From: Isoperla grammatica
Taxonomy: Eukaryota; Arthropoda; Insecta; Plecoptera; Perlodidae
Length of the DNA: 64,000 nt
Assembly: GCA_945910005.1 (NCBI GenBank)
Contig: OX246747.1
Span: 32,239,009-32,303,008 of the forward strand
Direction: 5' to 3'
The position numbers and the translations under genes were made by a program. Shown in pieces: positions 22,335 through 36,363 of the stretch; the first letter of the stretch is position 1; every line of letters starts with the position of its first letter. Below the pieces are notes generated by a model. It saw only the letters and a program-made list of their open reading frames with translations. It searched no databases and was not told where the DNA came from.

Positions 22335-22770
22335 GCGTAAATGTAGATGTAACTTTGACCAGTCATAAAGGTTCCTCCACTTACCACCTGGACTGCCAAG
22401 CAGTTGACGAGAAGAACGAAGCTGTTACAAAAGCTTTTGAACCCTCCAATCTGCTCTAACCAACTACTATAGGCAACCCAAGACTACCTTACACATGCTT
22501 TTGTCACATTCGGGGTATTCCTAGCCAATCAGCGATCGTTATTTGCGCTGGCTTCTCTCGGGCGGTTCGCTGATTGGCTAGGATGTGACGAAAGCATGTG
22601 TAAGGTAGGGTTGGGTTATAACTAACTATACTTAACTAGTAACTAGTGTTTCAGAGGAGAAGAGGAGAGTGGTCACCCATCCACCTCCTGACCTAGGCCG
22701 AAGCTGCTTAGCCGTCGTAGTGTAGTGCCTACACGTGCCAGTATCCACTTATTGACCTCGTATCTGTCTT
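22335..22770 (-). mobile_element. 5S-rRNA-derived SINE, copy split by a MITE
   Basis: On the minus strand a 5S-like head (about 22715-22660) reads TTAAGCAGC-type sequence then GTGGATGGGTGACCAC, matching the 5S internal control region. The body matches 25270-25400 (AACGAAGCTGTTACA, AACCCTCCAATC). It is interrupted between CTCTAACCAACTA and the head by the MITE at 22467-22620. Confidence 0.75.
22467..22620. mobile_element. Palindromic MITE, family 1 copy c (nested)
   Basis: The ends are CTATAGGCAACCCAAGAC and a mirror AGGTAGGGTTGGGTTATA. Inner arms GCTTTTGTCACA/TGTGACGAAAGC and AGCCAATCAGCGATCG/CGCTGATTGGCT match copies a and b. It lies inside the 5S-derived SINE; the homologous uninterrupted site is near 25372-25390. 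Confidence 0.85.
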
Positions 22771-23194
22771 ACTTTGAAACACGGAACTCCGACGTTCTGA
22801 GAGGTTCCCTTGGTTACGCCTCCCTCCACCCCTACCTACCCCCTACCCCCACCCCCACTCCCACCCGAAAATAATGGAAAAGCCCTAGCGTAGAGGACGA
22901 CGGGAAGAAAAAACATCATAAAAATGAATTTTATTCATCCAAAACAGAGGAGAAATTGTGGAGAATGAGGTTTTTACGACGACTGGTGTTTTCAATGTGG
23001 TTCAGTCTGCACGGAAGAAGTAGATTAGAGAAGTGGTGAGGATGTTTTTATGTTGGGTGAAGAGGAAATGGTTGACTTGAGGGAAAATGTTCTCTCTCTG
23101 ATGAATCATCGACGAGTTTGAGCGGTGATGGCGGAAGTTAAGGACTGACTGACTGGTCGTTCAATTCAATTTTCAATTGTTTTATTCATTTTCC
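22771..23194. other. No gene seen
   Basis: A C-rich stretch (22820-22865) is followed by G/A-rich unique DNA. No sustained coding frame. Confidence 0.35.
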
Positions 23195-23207
23195 ACATAT
23201 TACAAAG

Positions 23208-23394
23208 CCCACTCTGCAAAGAACAAGACCAGGACGCGGAACATCTTACAACATGTGTCTCCCTGACAGCAGAAAGGGATCTAATGGAGGGGCAAAATAT
23301 AGCAAGAAGGAAATATGTGGCAAACCTTTATTGGGCAACTAGGCAGAGAATGGCATAAGTTCCAACTCTGGGTGTTCGAAATAAGAAGAAGAAG
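23208..23394 (+). pseudogene. LINE 3'-end insertion with 13-bp target duplication
   Basis: It is flanked by ACATATTACAAAG at 23195-23207 and 23395-23407. The insert encodes the last 47 codons of a LINE protein (23215-23358), with CKEQDQDAEHLTTC and VANLYWATRQRMA before TAA. This is related to the C-terminus of the antisense LINE at 41.1 kb ([10 protein letters not shown]..., [13 protein letters not shown]). A short 3' UTR and an AAGAAGAAG tail follow. It is a severely 5'-truncated target-primed insertion of 187 bp. Confidence 0.85.
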
Positions 23395-23671
23395 ACATAT
23401 TACAAAGCAATATATAGAGTACAACAATACATTTGTTTTTTACGTTGATCAGTCAGTAGATATAAATTCTGGTGTGCATGCGGAGTACTGAATATATTTG
23501 ACTAAGTATTAACTTAAAAACTAGACTATATGCATTTAATTTAAAATTTATAAATAACGAGTAAGATTTTGTGTTGTGGGCTGACGAGACGATATTGAGG
23601 ACTATGATTAATTCCTTAATATTTTAATTTATGCACTTTCAGTTATTGTTGCTTTCAATTTAACATTCCAA

Positions 23672-23852
<181 letters not shown>

Positions 23853-24944
23853 GTTGGTCATGATACGATATTATTCCTGTGTGGACAGATAGCGTTAGAC
23901 ATGGTTAGACCATGGTTGGTGGCAAGATCCGTCGATCCACTGGCGGAGGTTCGGTAAACCTCAAAGTAAGGTCTTCTCATGGGCACAAAAATCACCATTC
24001 TCGTGCCTACTACAAAAACTGGTTTATTACCTTAATCTACTAATTTATTATGAAAAATTTGATTTCAGAATACTTCACTTAAAAATGTAGATACACTACA
24101 AGTATATAATTAAATTATTTCAATTAGATGTAAGGCGGTTTTGAGCCAGAATTGGTTTTGACAGATCAATTCATTTGTTTTTCTACATGCGATTTTTAAC
24201 ATTGTAAAAATGGATAGCAAATTGGATAGGACGACCTGACTTGGGAGTTCGACGAGCTCCCACCAGGGGATTTACGGACCTTGGGTTGGTGGTAGCCCGT
24301 GGCGGTAGCGTTTTAGAGTACAGAGAACATTATAGAAATCTGCTTCATAAATAATTCTCTTTTGCCTTGGAATAATTTCTTATGTAGAGTATAGATTTTT
24401 GCTATTACCATACAGACACGTTACATTTTGCAGCTAAACAAGAAAATGAAAGTTCACGCATTCTTTTTATTTGTAGTACAACGGATCGAAACTTAGTTAC
24501 TTTTTATTAAATGTTTGCATAAATCTTTTTTAAATGGTCTTAACGAAAGTTGGATTTTCTGTACGTTGTATATAGAAAGACTAAAAAACAAAATACGATG
24601 TTATGTATAATAAAACATAATGTTATGTTAATTTATTTATTTTTTCTTGCATGTTTTCGTACTAATTTAGTGTAAAATTCCTTTCACGATACATATCTTG
24701 TTTTTCTTTTGGGTCTAATGTTATAACAATGTAATCTAACTTTTTGTACTATGTGATTACTTTTTACGACTCAACTATACGTATAGTGTGAAAATATACT
24801 CGCAACAAACTGTTGTAGTGCTGTTAAAATGTCGATAATATAAAAATGCGCGTATGACAGTTGTTGTTATAAGTAAAGATACGTTTTTTTTCAGTTTAGG
24901 TTTTAGATGCGTATAGATTTAAATGATGTGGGCACTATAAGCCG
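23853..24944. other. No gene seen; AT-rich spacer
   Basis: Contains CTCCCACCAGGG and CGGAGGTTCGGTAAACC scraps of moderate GC but no extended frame. Confidence 0.4.
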
Positions 24945-25102
<158 letters not shown>

Positions 25103-25485
25103 TTGTAATTAAGGCCAGTGTAGGGCACAATGCCCTCTTTAGCTTGATGAGTGATGATTGATGAATGATAATAAGGAAGAGAGGAGGGGAAGCCTGGTAC
25201 CGACACGTAGCCTACTGCTGTCGAAAAATTGGCACCAAGGGGACCATCGGCTTTACGTCCCATCCGAAAGGACGGTGTAACTTTGACCAGTGATATAGGT
25301 TCCTCCACTAACCTGGACTGTTGACGATAAGAACGAAGCTGTTACACAAGCTTTCGAACCCTCCAATCCGCTCTAACCAACGATAACAGTGTTTCAGTGG
25401 AGAGTGGTCACCCATCCACCTCCTGACCTAGCCCGAGGTTGCTTAACGTCGGGGACGTAAGGCTGCAAATTTACACCCGATTGTA
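25103..25485 (-). mobile_element. 5S-rRNA-derived SINE, best copy
   Basis: Read on the minus strand, the head (about 25450-25385) contains GACGTTAAGCAACCTCGGGC and later GTGGATGGGTGACCAC, matching the A-box, intermediate element and C-box region of 5S rRNA. A body of about 250 bp shared with 11275-11500 and 22335-22470 follows, then ACTGGCCTTAATTACAATAA and a tetranucleotide tail. This layout is that of a SINE3-type element transcribed from a 5S-like internal promoter. Confidence 0.8.
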
Positions 25486-27595
25486 TCAGGCAACCAGGCG
25501 GTGTAAAAGGGCCCTCACTTCTTATCACCTCACGTCATCTCACTCTCTCACTCTCTCACTCACTCACAGCCTTACAAACATGCGATACGAATATTTTTCA
25601 TTCGAAATCACCCAAGACGGCGACCTTGAGTTGACATTGGCTTTCGAAATAATTTATTACCGCATTATGCAGGGTAGCTCGTAGGTTGGTAGTAACTTTT
25701 ATCATTACGTGGGTTGGTTTGGTTGTAAGGGCGCATCGAAGGTGGGGGGGGGGGGGGGGTTCGTTCTTGAAGGTGTTTTTTTTTATTGCGGCAGGTCGTT
25801 TGTGAGTCGATTATATCTTTAGGAAGGTGTTTAAGTTTTTTAGTTTTTTTATTCCCTGTCCTTGGATAAAGAGGGGGTGTGTCACAGATGATTTTCTATA
25901 ATCTATGTTCTATAACTTTCTATTTTGTTGCTTTGTATGTGTGTGATAAAATTGAACTGTGGAAAAATATAATTTGGAATACAACTTTTCAAGATAAACA
26001 GCATATAATGGAAACAAATTTGGATTAGAGCATTTGTCAAAATTTTTCAAGATAACAATATTGTAACACAGAAATATATGACAATAGTAATTATTTTTTG
26101 CACGTAGACGAATACTATAAATGATCCATCACGAAACAATTAAGATAAGGCTTAAATCTTTAAATCTTGAATGTTAAAATCTTAAATCTCAAATCTTAAA
26201 TCTAAAATCGAAAATCTAAAATCTTAAATCTTAAATCATATATCTTAAATCTTAAATCTTAAATCTTAAATCATAAATTAATGTGTAAACCGACTTTAAG
26301 ATAGAACCTCATCAATATGACACGAGATTCTAAAAACTTTCACTTATTTGTTTATTTACAATATTCAATGAAACAGATGTTAGGTTATCAGGTCGTGAAT
26401 ACTATTGATAACATCTTTTCCTTCCAGTAAAACTGAATAATTCAGTATAGTTAGTCTTCCCTGGAGCGCGTTCGCTTTCTGATTTCCTCTGCATACAAAT
26501 GCAACGAACACTATCAAACCGCAACGAGACAACCTCAATCTGTCTCGTATGTGTTTACATACTACATGGATGTCTTGTAAATAAATAAATAACTTGTAGT
26601 TGAGGTGATTGATGGACAAGCCATCTGCCATACAATGTCACGGATCTATGCGCGAGCAACATACCGACACTATCTTGATCTACACTTATCCATGTATTAA
26701 TTTTATCCACTTTAATGCTGTCTATACTTAAGCCGGTTCTCAAAGCTGCTAGTATAGACTCATTTTTGTGACTAACTAAAGTGGCCTCCTATCGACTACC
26801 TACCTGAGCTTTGGACATCTCTACTATAGCACATTACGGCACTGCACTCGTGGCTAACATTTTACATTCCTTATATAAAGAAGGCTCAGAGACCTCCCAT
26901 TTGTTGTTACACTTTGACTACACTTTGGCTACACTTAGAGGTTATGGTTACCTCAAGTTTATCTTAAGTGTTAGAAACTGATTTTATACATTTGGAAGTA
27001 ATTCGTTCAATTGAACTCCAAATACGTTCAATTGTTCGCCATATTATTTGTATTACATTTAATTGACATCTCTGGAACAGCTTTATTGCGGTTGTCGGCC
27101 ATTGTTAGTCTACTTGGAGCGATTAAGTCTACACTTTCGGCTCCTACCTCCTACAGACTAAATTTTCGACGACTTCAAGCTTTGGGCGTATACTTCTGAT
27201 GTCACGTCCGCTAATTTAGTATACCTGTGAGTACACTTCGCAGCTTTGGGACACGGCCTTAGTTATATACAGGTCGGTTTACACACTTTCCTAAGATTTA
27301 AAATGATCGTATACTCTTCTTATATTTAAAGTTCTCTACAACTATACACATATGTATGTAAAACCAAGTATTTCATTGGAAATAAATAAATTTAAAATAA
27401 TACACGTCGACGATGAAGGTCGTTAAGGGAATCCAAAATAAGAAGGGTTAGAGGGTCAGGGTGGTTTTAGGGAGCTCTGGGTTTCGTGGGCGTTTCGTTT
27501 GAAAGAGGGAATGCTAGTAAGCATGTTAAAGAATGTGACAGTGAAAGCTGGAAGAGGAAAGATGATGAAGGCCATATTTAATGAATTAAGAGATG
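25486..27595. other. No gene seen; low-complexity scraps
   Basis: Contains a G-run (25743-25759) and a degenerate AAATCTT heptamer array (about 26150-26276). Frames at 26380-26631 and 27011-27199 show no recognisable domain. The remainder is AT-rich. Confidence 0.45.
26150..26276. repeat. Degenerate AAATCTT tandem repeat
   Basis: About 16 imperfect copies of a 7-bp unit (TTAAATC/AAATCTT). Confidence 0.85.
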
Positions 27596-27598
27596 CGC

Positions 27599-27853
27599 AC
27601 GAGAGCCCTCTTTGCGGTCACCGGTCACCACGAGGACCGGTCAAGCTCATCTGATTGACGTGAGGCTAAGTACAGAGAGAGATTTAGTTACTCGAGCTAA
27701 TTACAATTCTCTGTACACGTCCTTTCTTTCAAGAAGATTGATGCAAATAACCGGAGAGATTCTAGAAGCGTACAAGATCTTCCAGTCCCCGCGTACCCTA
27801 GAGATTTACTTCAGTTTGACGCTTTCCTCCATCGCTATGTGACCACCCCTTAC
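27599..27853 (+). repeat. Left part of an interspersed repeat interrupted by a hAT-like element
   Basis: CTTTGCGGTCACCGGTCACC resembles the reverse of 29965-30005. CCATCGCTATGTGACCACCC at the right edge matches the reverse of about 32605-32636, where the sequence continues uninterrupted. Confidence 0.6.
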
Positions 27854-28850
27854 CAGGGTGCGAATTGACGGGGGGGTGGGGAGATCCCCCCCCCCCTCTC
27901 TGGAAATTCCATCCCTGGCTGTTTTCCCCGCCGGGGATGGCTAAATCCCCACCTCTGGATACCCATCTCATTTCATATCACATCAAGTGGCTTTATCTAA
28001 AGGTGACCAGGCGTACCGGTTTGACCGGTACGGTATACCGTTATCGGAACACTTGTACCGGTGTCCCGAGAGACTCATTGAAAATACGTAATTTTTACCG
28101 GTTTGTAATTTTTGTGGAAAAGATGTCCCGGTATTCTGTCAATAAAGACAACGCGGTCGATTGTAACAGTGGGGGGGGGGGGGGGGGGCTTACAGTTGCT
28201 GGTAGGCTCTCTAGCTCTCGACATAATATGCGGGAAAAGATAGTAAGATATACCCTATACAAGCGGGTCGCATTATTAGACGCTGACTCACACAATCACG
28301 CACTCACTCAACTCACAGTCAGCCGAGTTTATTCCGTCAACAGGCGGCTGGCGAAATACGACCGGGCAGAGGCCTAACAGTCATGCCTACAAAAATGTAC
28401 CCACATTCATTTAAATACTTAATATTTATTAATTAAAATTAATATGAATAATAATGTATTGATATTTATAATGTTTTTGTTTTCTGGGCATTTTGCACGC
28501 AAATTTGAATTAAAAATGTTTCGCCTCTTTCGACTGACCAGACCCCGTGCTTGTCCATGGAGTTCGTAATCCTTACACTTTGTCGCGGTTTGCAATATTC
28601 CAAATATGGTCACCTTATAATTAATAATGCGTCAATTTACAGATATATTCCTAGCCAGGAAGTGTTTGTTCATTAATAAACTAACCTATGGACTCTCAGA
28701 TCGCTTCTAAGGCCATCTCGAGGGCAATAATACCCCCAGCAAAATTTTGCCTCCGGTGGCTGGGGCTTTGCCCCAGACCCCTTACTACCCACGCAGACAC
28801 TATACTTGTGCATCCCCCCCCCCTCTGCCAGGCCATCAATTCGCACCCTG
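27854..28850. mobile_element. hAT-like transposon with nested repeat
   Basis: The terminal inverted repeats are CAGGGTGCGAATTGA at both ends. The 8-bp flanks are CCCCTTAC on the left and ACCATTAC on the right. The paralogous empty site near 32605-32636 reads ACCCCTTACCCCCGTG on the minus strand, confirming the boundaries. Length 997 bp with G- and C-rich subterminal tracts and no transposase frame. A second repeat (27999-28618) sits inside. Confidence 0.85.
27999..28618. mobile_element. Nested inverted-repeat element, ACCGG-rich
   Basis: It starts AAGGTGACCAGGCGTACC and ends, read inward, AAGGTGACCATATTTGG. The first 305 bp are repeated at 33354-33660 at roughly 85-90% identity, including a G-run at the same place. 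The TACCGGT-rich left end suggests subterminal transposase sites. No clear target duplication. Confidence 0.65.
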
Positions 28851-28966
28851 ACCATTACCCCCGTGACAACCCGACAATCATATCATATTTATTCATTTCA
28901 TATTATATTTTTTATAATCAGTCATATTTGTTACGCTGAACGGTTGGTCACATAACTAGGTGGTGG
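28851..28966 (+). repeat. Right part of the interrupted repeat
   Basis: ACCCCCGTGACAACCCGACA, the ATCATATCAT stretch and TCAGTCATATTTG to CACATAACTAGG match the reverse of about 32570-32612 and 31497-31560. Confidence 0.65.
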
Positions 28967-28967
28967 A

Positions 28968-29095
28968 GCTTCAGAACAACTTTGAATTTATTGAGTGCTT
29001 CGTTGCTAGGACAGCGCCAAAGTCACAGTTTATTTATTTCTAAGACAAGAAGTGATGGAATTGAATCCATAGGCCTATTAGAAGTAAAAAAAAAA
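28968..29095 (-). repeat. SINE-family body, copy C
   Basis: Same orientation as the 13.5 kb SINE. Shared blocks are TTCAGAACAACTTTGAATTT, GTTGCTAGGACAGCGCC and TCTAAGACAAGAAGTGATGG. It carries only the body next to the head, without the head itself or the distal 3' part. Confidence 0.65.
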
Positions 29096-29557
29096 AAATC
29101 CGAAGCGTAGCCCTGCTTGTAGCCCTGCTTGTCGTACGAGGTTGCTAAGAGAGCCTACGTCGTTGTTGTTGTTGAAAGCATCATTAACGCTTGGCATGAC
29201 ATCAAAGAATGCGCATATTATTATTATAAACCAACCTCCGTTCCATGGCTGATTTTCCTCGGATGGAAATCCTGAGATGTGTTTTTAATTAATTAGTTAG
29301 ATGAAAAGAAGTGGGACACTTCACAGACTCAAGAGTATAGTATAAATAAATACATACATAAATAAAATAAACACACCGGTGAATGGAACAGAAAATAACA
29401 TTCTCTGACTTTGTAATAATATAGAAAATATTGGTGAAAAGTGAAAATATAGGTTAAACTTGTTTCGTTGATAAAGTCTACAATTATCATTTCAATTCTT
29501 ACTTCTTTTCTTTTTTCGTTTTACTTTTTCTTATTCAATTATTATGGTTCTGATAGA
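29096..29557. other. No gene seen
   Basis: GTAGCCCTGCTT is duplicated in tandem at about 29107. The rest is AT-rich. Confidence 0.35.
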
Positions 29558-29565
29558 GCTGGGTC

Positions 29566-29961
29566 CAGTGGTTAAAGTGGACTCGGAGAAGTAACGGTAT
29601 GCACTACTGCTGTGTACAGTATACAAAGTGGGGGGTGGCTGGGAAGCGTGGCCCCAGTTTTGCCCCACAAAGTATTTTGTTTAGGTATTTTGTCATGAAC
29701 ACGTTTAAATGGCTTTGGAAATGGGGGGCGGAGGGTTGAGAACTCTCGCTAAAAATATTATTTTTTGGGGGAAAAACAAAATTTGAACATTTACTTTATT
29801 AAAACATTGGATGAGCAAATATAAATACAAAATACAACACAACGTTCAAAAAAATTCGTCAATATGCCTACAACCGCTAAAAATTAGTGCCGGTATGGCA
29901 TACCGTCGGTTTTTTAGTAACGGTATGCATACCGGCTCATACCGCCCCACTTTAACCACTG
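29566..29961. mobile_element. hAT-like MITE, CAGTGGTTAAAGTGG ends
   Basis: The terminal inverted repeats are CAGTGGTTAAAGTGG, followed inside by GGTATGC-type subterminal motifs on both sides. The 8-bp flanks GCTGGGTC and GCTGGTTT agree at 6 of 8 positions. It is 396 bp with no coding. Confidence 0.75.
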
Positions 29962-30148
29962 GCTGGTTTCCTCCTCGTGGTGACCGGTGTCCGCAAAGAG
30001 GCTCCTCGTTTCTGTCTGTAACGACAATATTTTGTCATTGATCTTCACTTTCCCACTTTTTCTTCTTTGTCTCTCTTCTCTTTCTTATTCATGATAATCA
30101 TCGTGTTCATGTGTATTGTACTTCTCCAATATAATCACTCTAAAGCGG

Positions 30149-30325
30149 TAAAGCCCCAACCACAATTGTCGGTATCGGGATTGCAATCGCAATACGGAAA
30201 TCGTGAAAAAGTTATAACTTACATATGGTTCTTATGACGTTGTTCACAATAAAATCGTAATGTCGTAACGATTTAGGATGACAAAATGTACGACTGCGAT
30301 CCCGACAGTTGTGGTTGGAGCTTTA
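30149..30325. mobile_element. MITE with TAAAGCCCCAACCACAA ends
   Basis: The left end TAAAGCCCCAACCACAATTG and the right end TTGTGGTTGGAGCTTTA are mirror images over about 24 bp. TA at each end fits a TA-target superfamily. A related, more diverged copy lies at 36956-37165. Confidence 0.75.
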
Positions 30326-30962
30326 GTCTGAGCCCAGGGTAGAATTTGCCCCAAGGTAACTCTCCCAATCGTAAGAGACGAACGAATGAGGTGCTCTCCT
30401 TTTCCTCCTCTAAACCCATTTTTAATTCAAATCCTTCTAAGTGTACCTTTCCTCCAATCCTTCACCGAGGTCATATAACTAAAGATAGCTGTCAAGTACG
30501 TCATTAAACACTTAATAATCCAATTAATATAAGTTCTCTCCACGCTTAAAGCTTGAATTCTGAGGGCTTCTCAATTTAAATATCTATAATATATTGAAGA
30601 TTGTAACCTGAGCTCACCGAAGGTATTGCTATGTACGTTTTACCCTAGTCTATATTCATTTGTATTCTTAATTTTTGTTTTTTTATTCGTATCATATACT
30701 CAGTGTAATTTGTTCCAATTTTCATCTTTATATATTATTTTGTGTTTTATTCTGTGTCTATTTCCAACAGTTTTGGCTGCAGAGACCAATATCGATATTG
30801 TTAATAAAGGTTCTACTACTGATAATAATAATAACAACAACAACAACAATACTACATTGTCACCATCATCTTTCGCCTTCGGCCGCCACGCTAGGGTGCA
30901 CTCTCGCATCGTCTTGGCTCAAGAGGAGCCCGATGGTGCAAATGAGAGAAGAGAAGAAAGGA
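30326..30962. other. No gene supported
   Basis: A 113-codon frame at 30626-30967 begins with a hydrophobic run (FVFLIFVFLFVSY) but continues into polyasparagine from the microsatellite and lacks domain motifs or codon bias. I do not call it. Confidence 0.35.
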
Positions 30963-31416
<454 letters not shown>

Positions 31417-31566
31417 ATTGAGAATGAATATGTTTAAAAAATCAATAAAACATTACTACTGCACACATTTAAGTTTGACATAGTTCAAAAACTCCACCCC
31501 CTAGTTATGTGACCACCGCCCAGCATAGCAAATATGACTGATTACAAATAATATAATAAATATGCA

Positions 31567-33353
<1,787 letters not shown>

Positions 33354-33660
33354 TTAAGGTGACCAGACGTACCGTTTTGACCGGTACAGTACCGTTATTG
33401 GAACACTTGTACCGGTGTCCCGAGAAATTCATTGAAAAGACGTATTTTTTACCGGTTTGTAATTTTTGGGGAAAAGGTGGTACGGTATTCTGTCAATAAA
33501 GACAACGCGGTCGATTGTAACAGTGGGGGGGGGGGGGGGGGGGGCTTACAGTTGCTGGTAGGCTCTCTAGCCCTCGACACAATATGCGGGCAAAGGTAGT
33601 AAGATATACCCTCACCCTGCATGCAGGTTGCATTCGCAGACGTTGACTCACACAATATAC
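33354..33660 (+). repeat. Second copy of the ACCGG-rich 305-bp repeat
   Basis: This matches 27999-28306 from AAGGTGACCAGACGTACC through a G-run of about 20 to GACTCACACAATA. The right-hand inverted end found at 28.6 kb is missing here. Confidence 0.8.
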
Positions 33661-33663
33661 CTA

Positions 33664-33912
33664 ATATATATCTAATCTCCCTTCACATAAAGTACAACAT
33701 GTAAGTTCTTTATGTCGCAACGAGTATGCGTGCTTCAACCCTTGTCGACGCCTATTCTAACAATCTTCCAAGTCGCTGTTCACCGAAACCCCATCACATA
33801 ATATCTAATCTCCCTTCACATAAAGTATACAACATGTAAGTTCTTTATGTCGCAACGACTATGCGTGCTTCAACCCTTGTCGACGCCTATTCTAACAATC
33901 TTCTAAGTCGCG
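33664..33912. repeat. Tandem duplication, 137-bp offset
   Basis: ATCTAATCTCCCTTCACATA through CAACATGTAAGTTC to TAACAATCTTC occurs twice (33666-33775 and 33803-33912) with only a few differences. Confidence 0.9.
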
Positions 33913-34395
33913 TGCATACACCACCGATAATGATCACATGAGGGTGCAACTTACAGTACTTAATATAACTTTTCCACATGGTCAAAGTCAAGGCCTTAAT
34001 GATTTAACTATACCTACCGCGCCTCTTTTTTGTACAAATTATTACTTTTTTTTTTTCAAAAACCTAATGTTTCAGTAGTAATAGTGAATTTGCGTGCAAA
34101 TATCACATGAGATTTTTCCAAATCGTGTCGTTTTTTCAATCATGTTATTTTGGGATACATTCAATGTAAAAGTTTTGGTTGGTAATGGTCGTAAGCTTTA
34201 CAAAAGAAGGGGCGTGTGCGCTAACGAAAAACACTGATTTTAGTCACGATTATACCAACTGTACGACAACTAAGTACCGATTAAAGTGGGGACATTAGTA
34301 TGTTTCTTGGGATCTAGTAAACTAAATTTAGAGTTTTGACCTTGTGACCCACTGTGTGAAACACACGGGGGGGGGGGGGGGGTAAGCTGCATGTT
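33913..34395. other. No gene seen
   Basis: AT-rich; a G-run lies at 34366-34382. Confidence 0.4.
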
Positions 34396-34502
34396 AGATA
34401 GATTGCGGTTTCTGCGTTCCAAGTTTGCATCTAGGTTCCCTGGCTTGGACATTGGTCATGTGGTGTTTTTTCATCTTAGTTCTCACCTGCTCATCGTCTC
34501 GA
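34396..34502 (+). repeat. Diverged copy of the 8 kb tRNA-derived SINE
   Basis: TTGCGGTTTCTGCGTTCCAA, TTCCCTGGCTTGGACAT, CATGTGGTGTTTT and CTCATCGTCTCGA parallel 8030-8135. The B box is mutated. Confidence 0.6.
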
Positions 34503-34529
34503 TTACCAGTACTAGTAAATAATAATAAT

Positions 34530-34597
34530 TTTTCGTAAAAATACCCGTTATAGGGTGCACACCAGTTGTACCTGATGTGCCCCTCTTCAGGTGACTA
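34530..34597 (-). mobile_element. Core-domain SINE, partial copy
   Basis: On the minus strand GTCACCTGAAGAGGGGCACA, CAGGTACAACTGGTGTGCAC and CCTATAACGGGTATT match the core and 3' end of the SINE at 31.2 kb and lead into a short ATT tail. No tRNA head is recognisable upstream. Confidence 0.7.
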
Positions 34598-34959
34598 GCT
34601 AGTAGACAAACTAGTAGTTCGTTTTTTCTCTCTCCTGAACAATTGTGATTTTGGAGATAGAAGGTATTGTTTCTTAACCATCGATATGCTACAGCTTCCA
34701 CCACAAAATTATACCTATTGTGTTTAGTTGTTAGATGAAAACATCAACACCTTTGTCTCACGACAGGCAGAGCTACCTTGAATATATTCTATCGCGGGAT
34801 ATAATGGGATGCTACGCTCCACTACTAAAAGACTTTCGATCAAAATTAATTGGCACACATTAGAGCTATCTGTGAGAAGGTATTTACTATTTAGAGTATT
34901 CGGAATACTTTGGCAACAGTTTGAAGTATACATATATACAACGTAAAAGAACTCGCGTT

Positions 34960-35232
34960 TAGCGTCCTAGCAACGAAGCACTCGATAAATTCAAAGTTGT
35001 TCTGAATCGGCCTTGTTGATACTGACATTTTGTCCGCAGGTGTTCCCACGCACTGTTCAATCACTGATTCATATGTTATATATTTGATATATCGATGTTT
35101 GATTGGTTATCGCTCACTCGTCGATGGTGTTCGGAGCCTACAGGGTTGGTTTAGTCGCTTTAAATTAAAGTCCCCCACTGAAAGTCAGTATGTGACTGAG
35201 TGGGTACACTCTATAAATACGAATATATTTAT
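34960..35232 (+). repeat. SINE-family body, copy D (3' complete, headless)
   Basis: This matches the reverse of 13567-13800, including TTGTCCGCAGGTGTTCCCAC, TCGATGGTGTTCGGAGCC and the 3' block ACTGAGTGGGTA, then an AT-rich tail. Confidence 0.8.
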
Positions 35233-36363
35233 TTTAATTTTATTTATTTAGCGTAGATATGCTGTTTTGACTGTCGAGTAACAGAGAATACTGCATTTGC
35301 TGACATAATCAGGAGAAAAATAATAACATAATATTATTATCTATTTATTTAATACTTACTCAGTAACAAGAACTGGTTTTCACCGGGGACCAAATACTGT
35401 TTAATGTGTTTGTGCTAATGATATATTTTGTTGTAATGGTTGAGTATGTCGTTAAAGCACCAATCAATAATCAAAAACCAAAATATTGAAAAGGTAAATC
35501 GCGACTTTAAACCAGATTCATAGCTTAAAAGCGGGTTCTTTTACTATACTAGACCAATAGCTGGCACATTTGTTAAAACAGCGGTTTCTCCATTATTATA
35601 TTAGTGTTTATGGTTACATTATTTTGAATATTTCCTGGTTAATAATGAATAATCTTCACTAAAGAGAGTGTTTGGTTACATTAAAGTCACTTGGCAACTT
35701 CAAATTTGATTTATGCAAATAAATACATAAGTTTTAGATAATCATGCCCTGTTCCAAATGTGTGTGTGTTTATTAATTTATTATTAATTGTTGTTTTACG
35801 AAATAATCGACATTCAAAGTGTGGTCGACTATAGTCGAGATAATAATATTGTTATGGACTGTGGATCCTAATTAAATCGTATCGGTGTGGATTTAAGAAA
35901 TTTGAAACTTTGGATCATCTTCATTTGTTGACCCTTGACTGTTAACCTCACGTCCGATTAGCGTAATCATAATATAGGAACTTTCCAATAGGCTGTATTG
36001 ATTTTGTAATCGTCCTGTTTCTTTGGTCGTGAATTGAGGGTGATGTGCTATGTGATTTCTGATTTTGAATTTGAATGAAATTGAAGGCGTGGGTCTATTA
36101 ATTAAGTTAATTCCATTGAATATGTGAAGTGTTGTCATAAGTCTTAACGCCCCATATAGGTCAATCCAGACGATACTAGTACATGAAAATTAATAATTTA
36201 TAGAAGAATGAATGCGTAGAATATTATTTTTTCAGTGGATATGTTACATTTATTTGTGGTCATTGTGTAGACAATGCAGTGTGGTCACTGTATTTTAGAG
36301 AAGGCATTTTCTGAATTAATAGTACATCATTCTAATAATTTATTTCTCTTCTTTAGTTTTCAG
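35233..36363. other. Upstream flank of the kinase gene; no feature recognised
   Basis: AT-rich with no clear TATA box, CpG-rich block or extended frame. The promoter of the kinase gene could lie here or further left beyond a 5' UTR intron. Confidence 0.35.
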
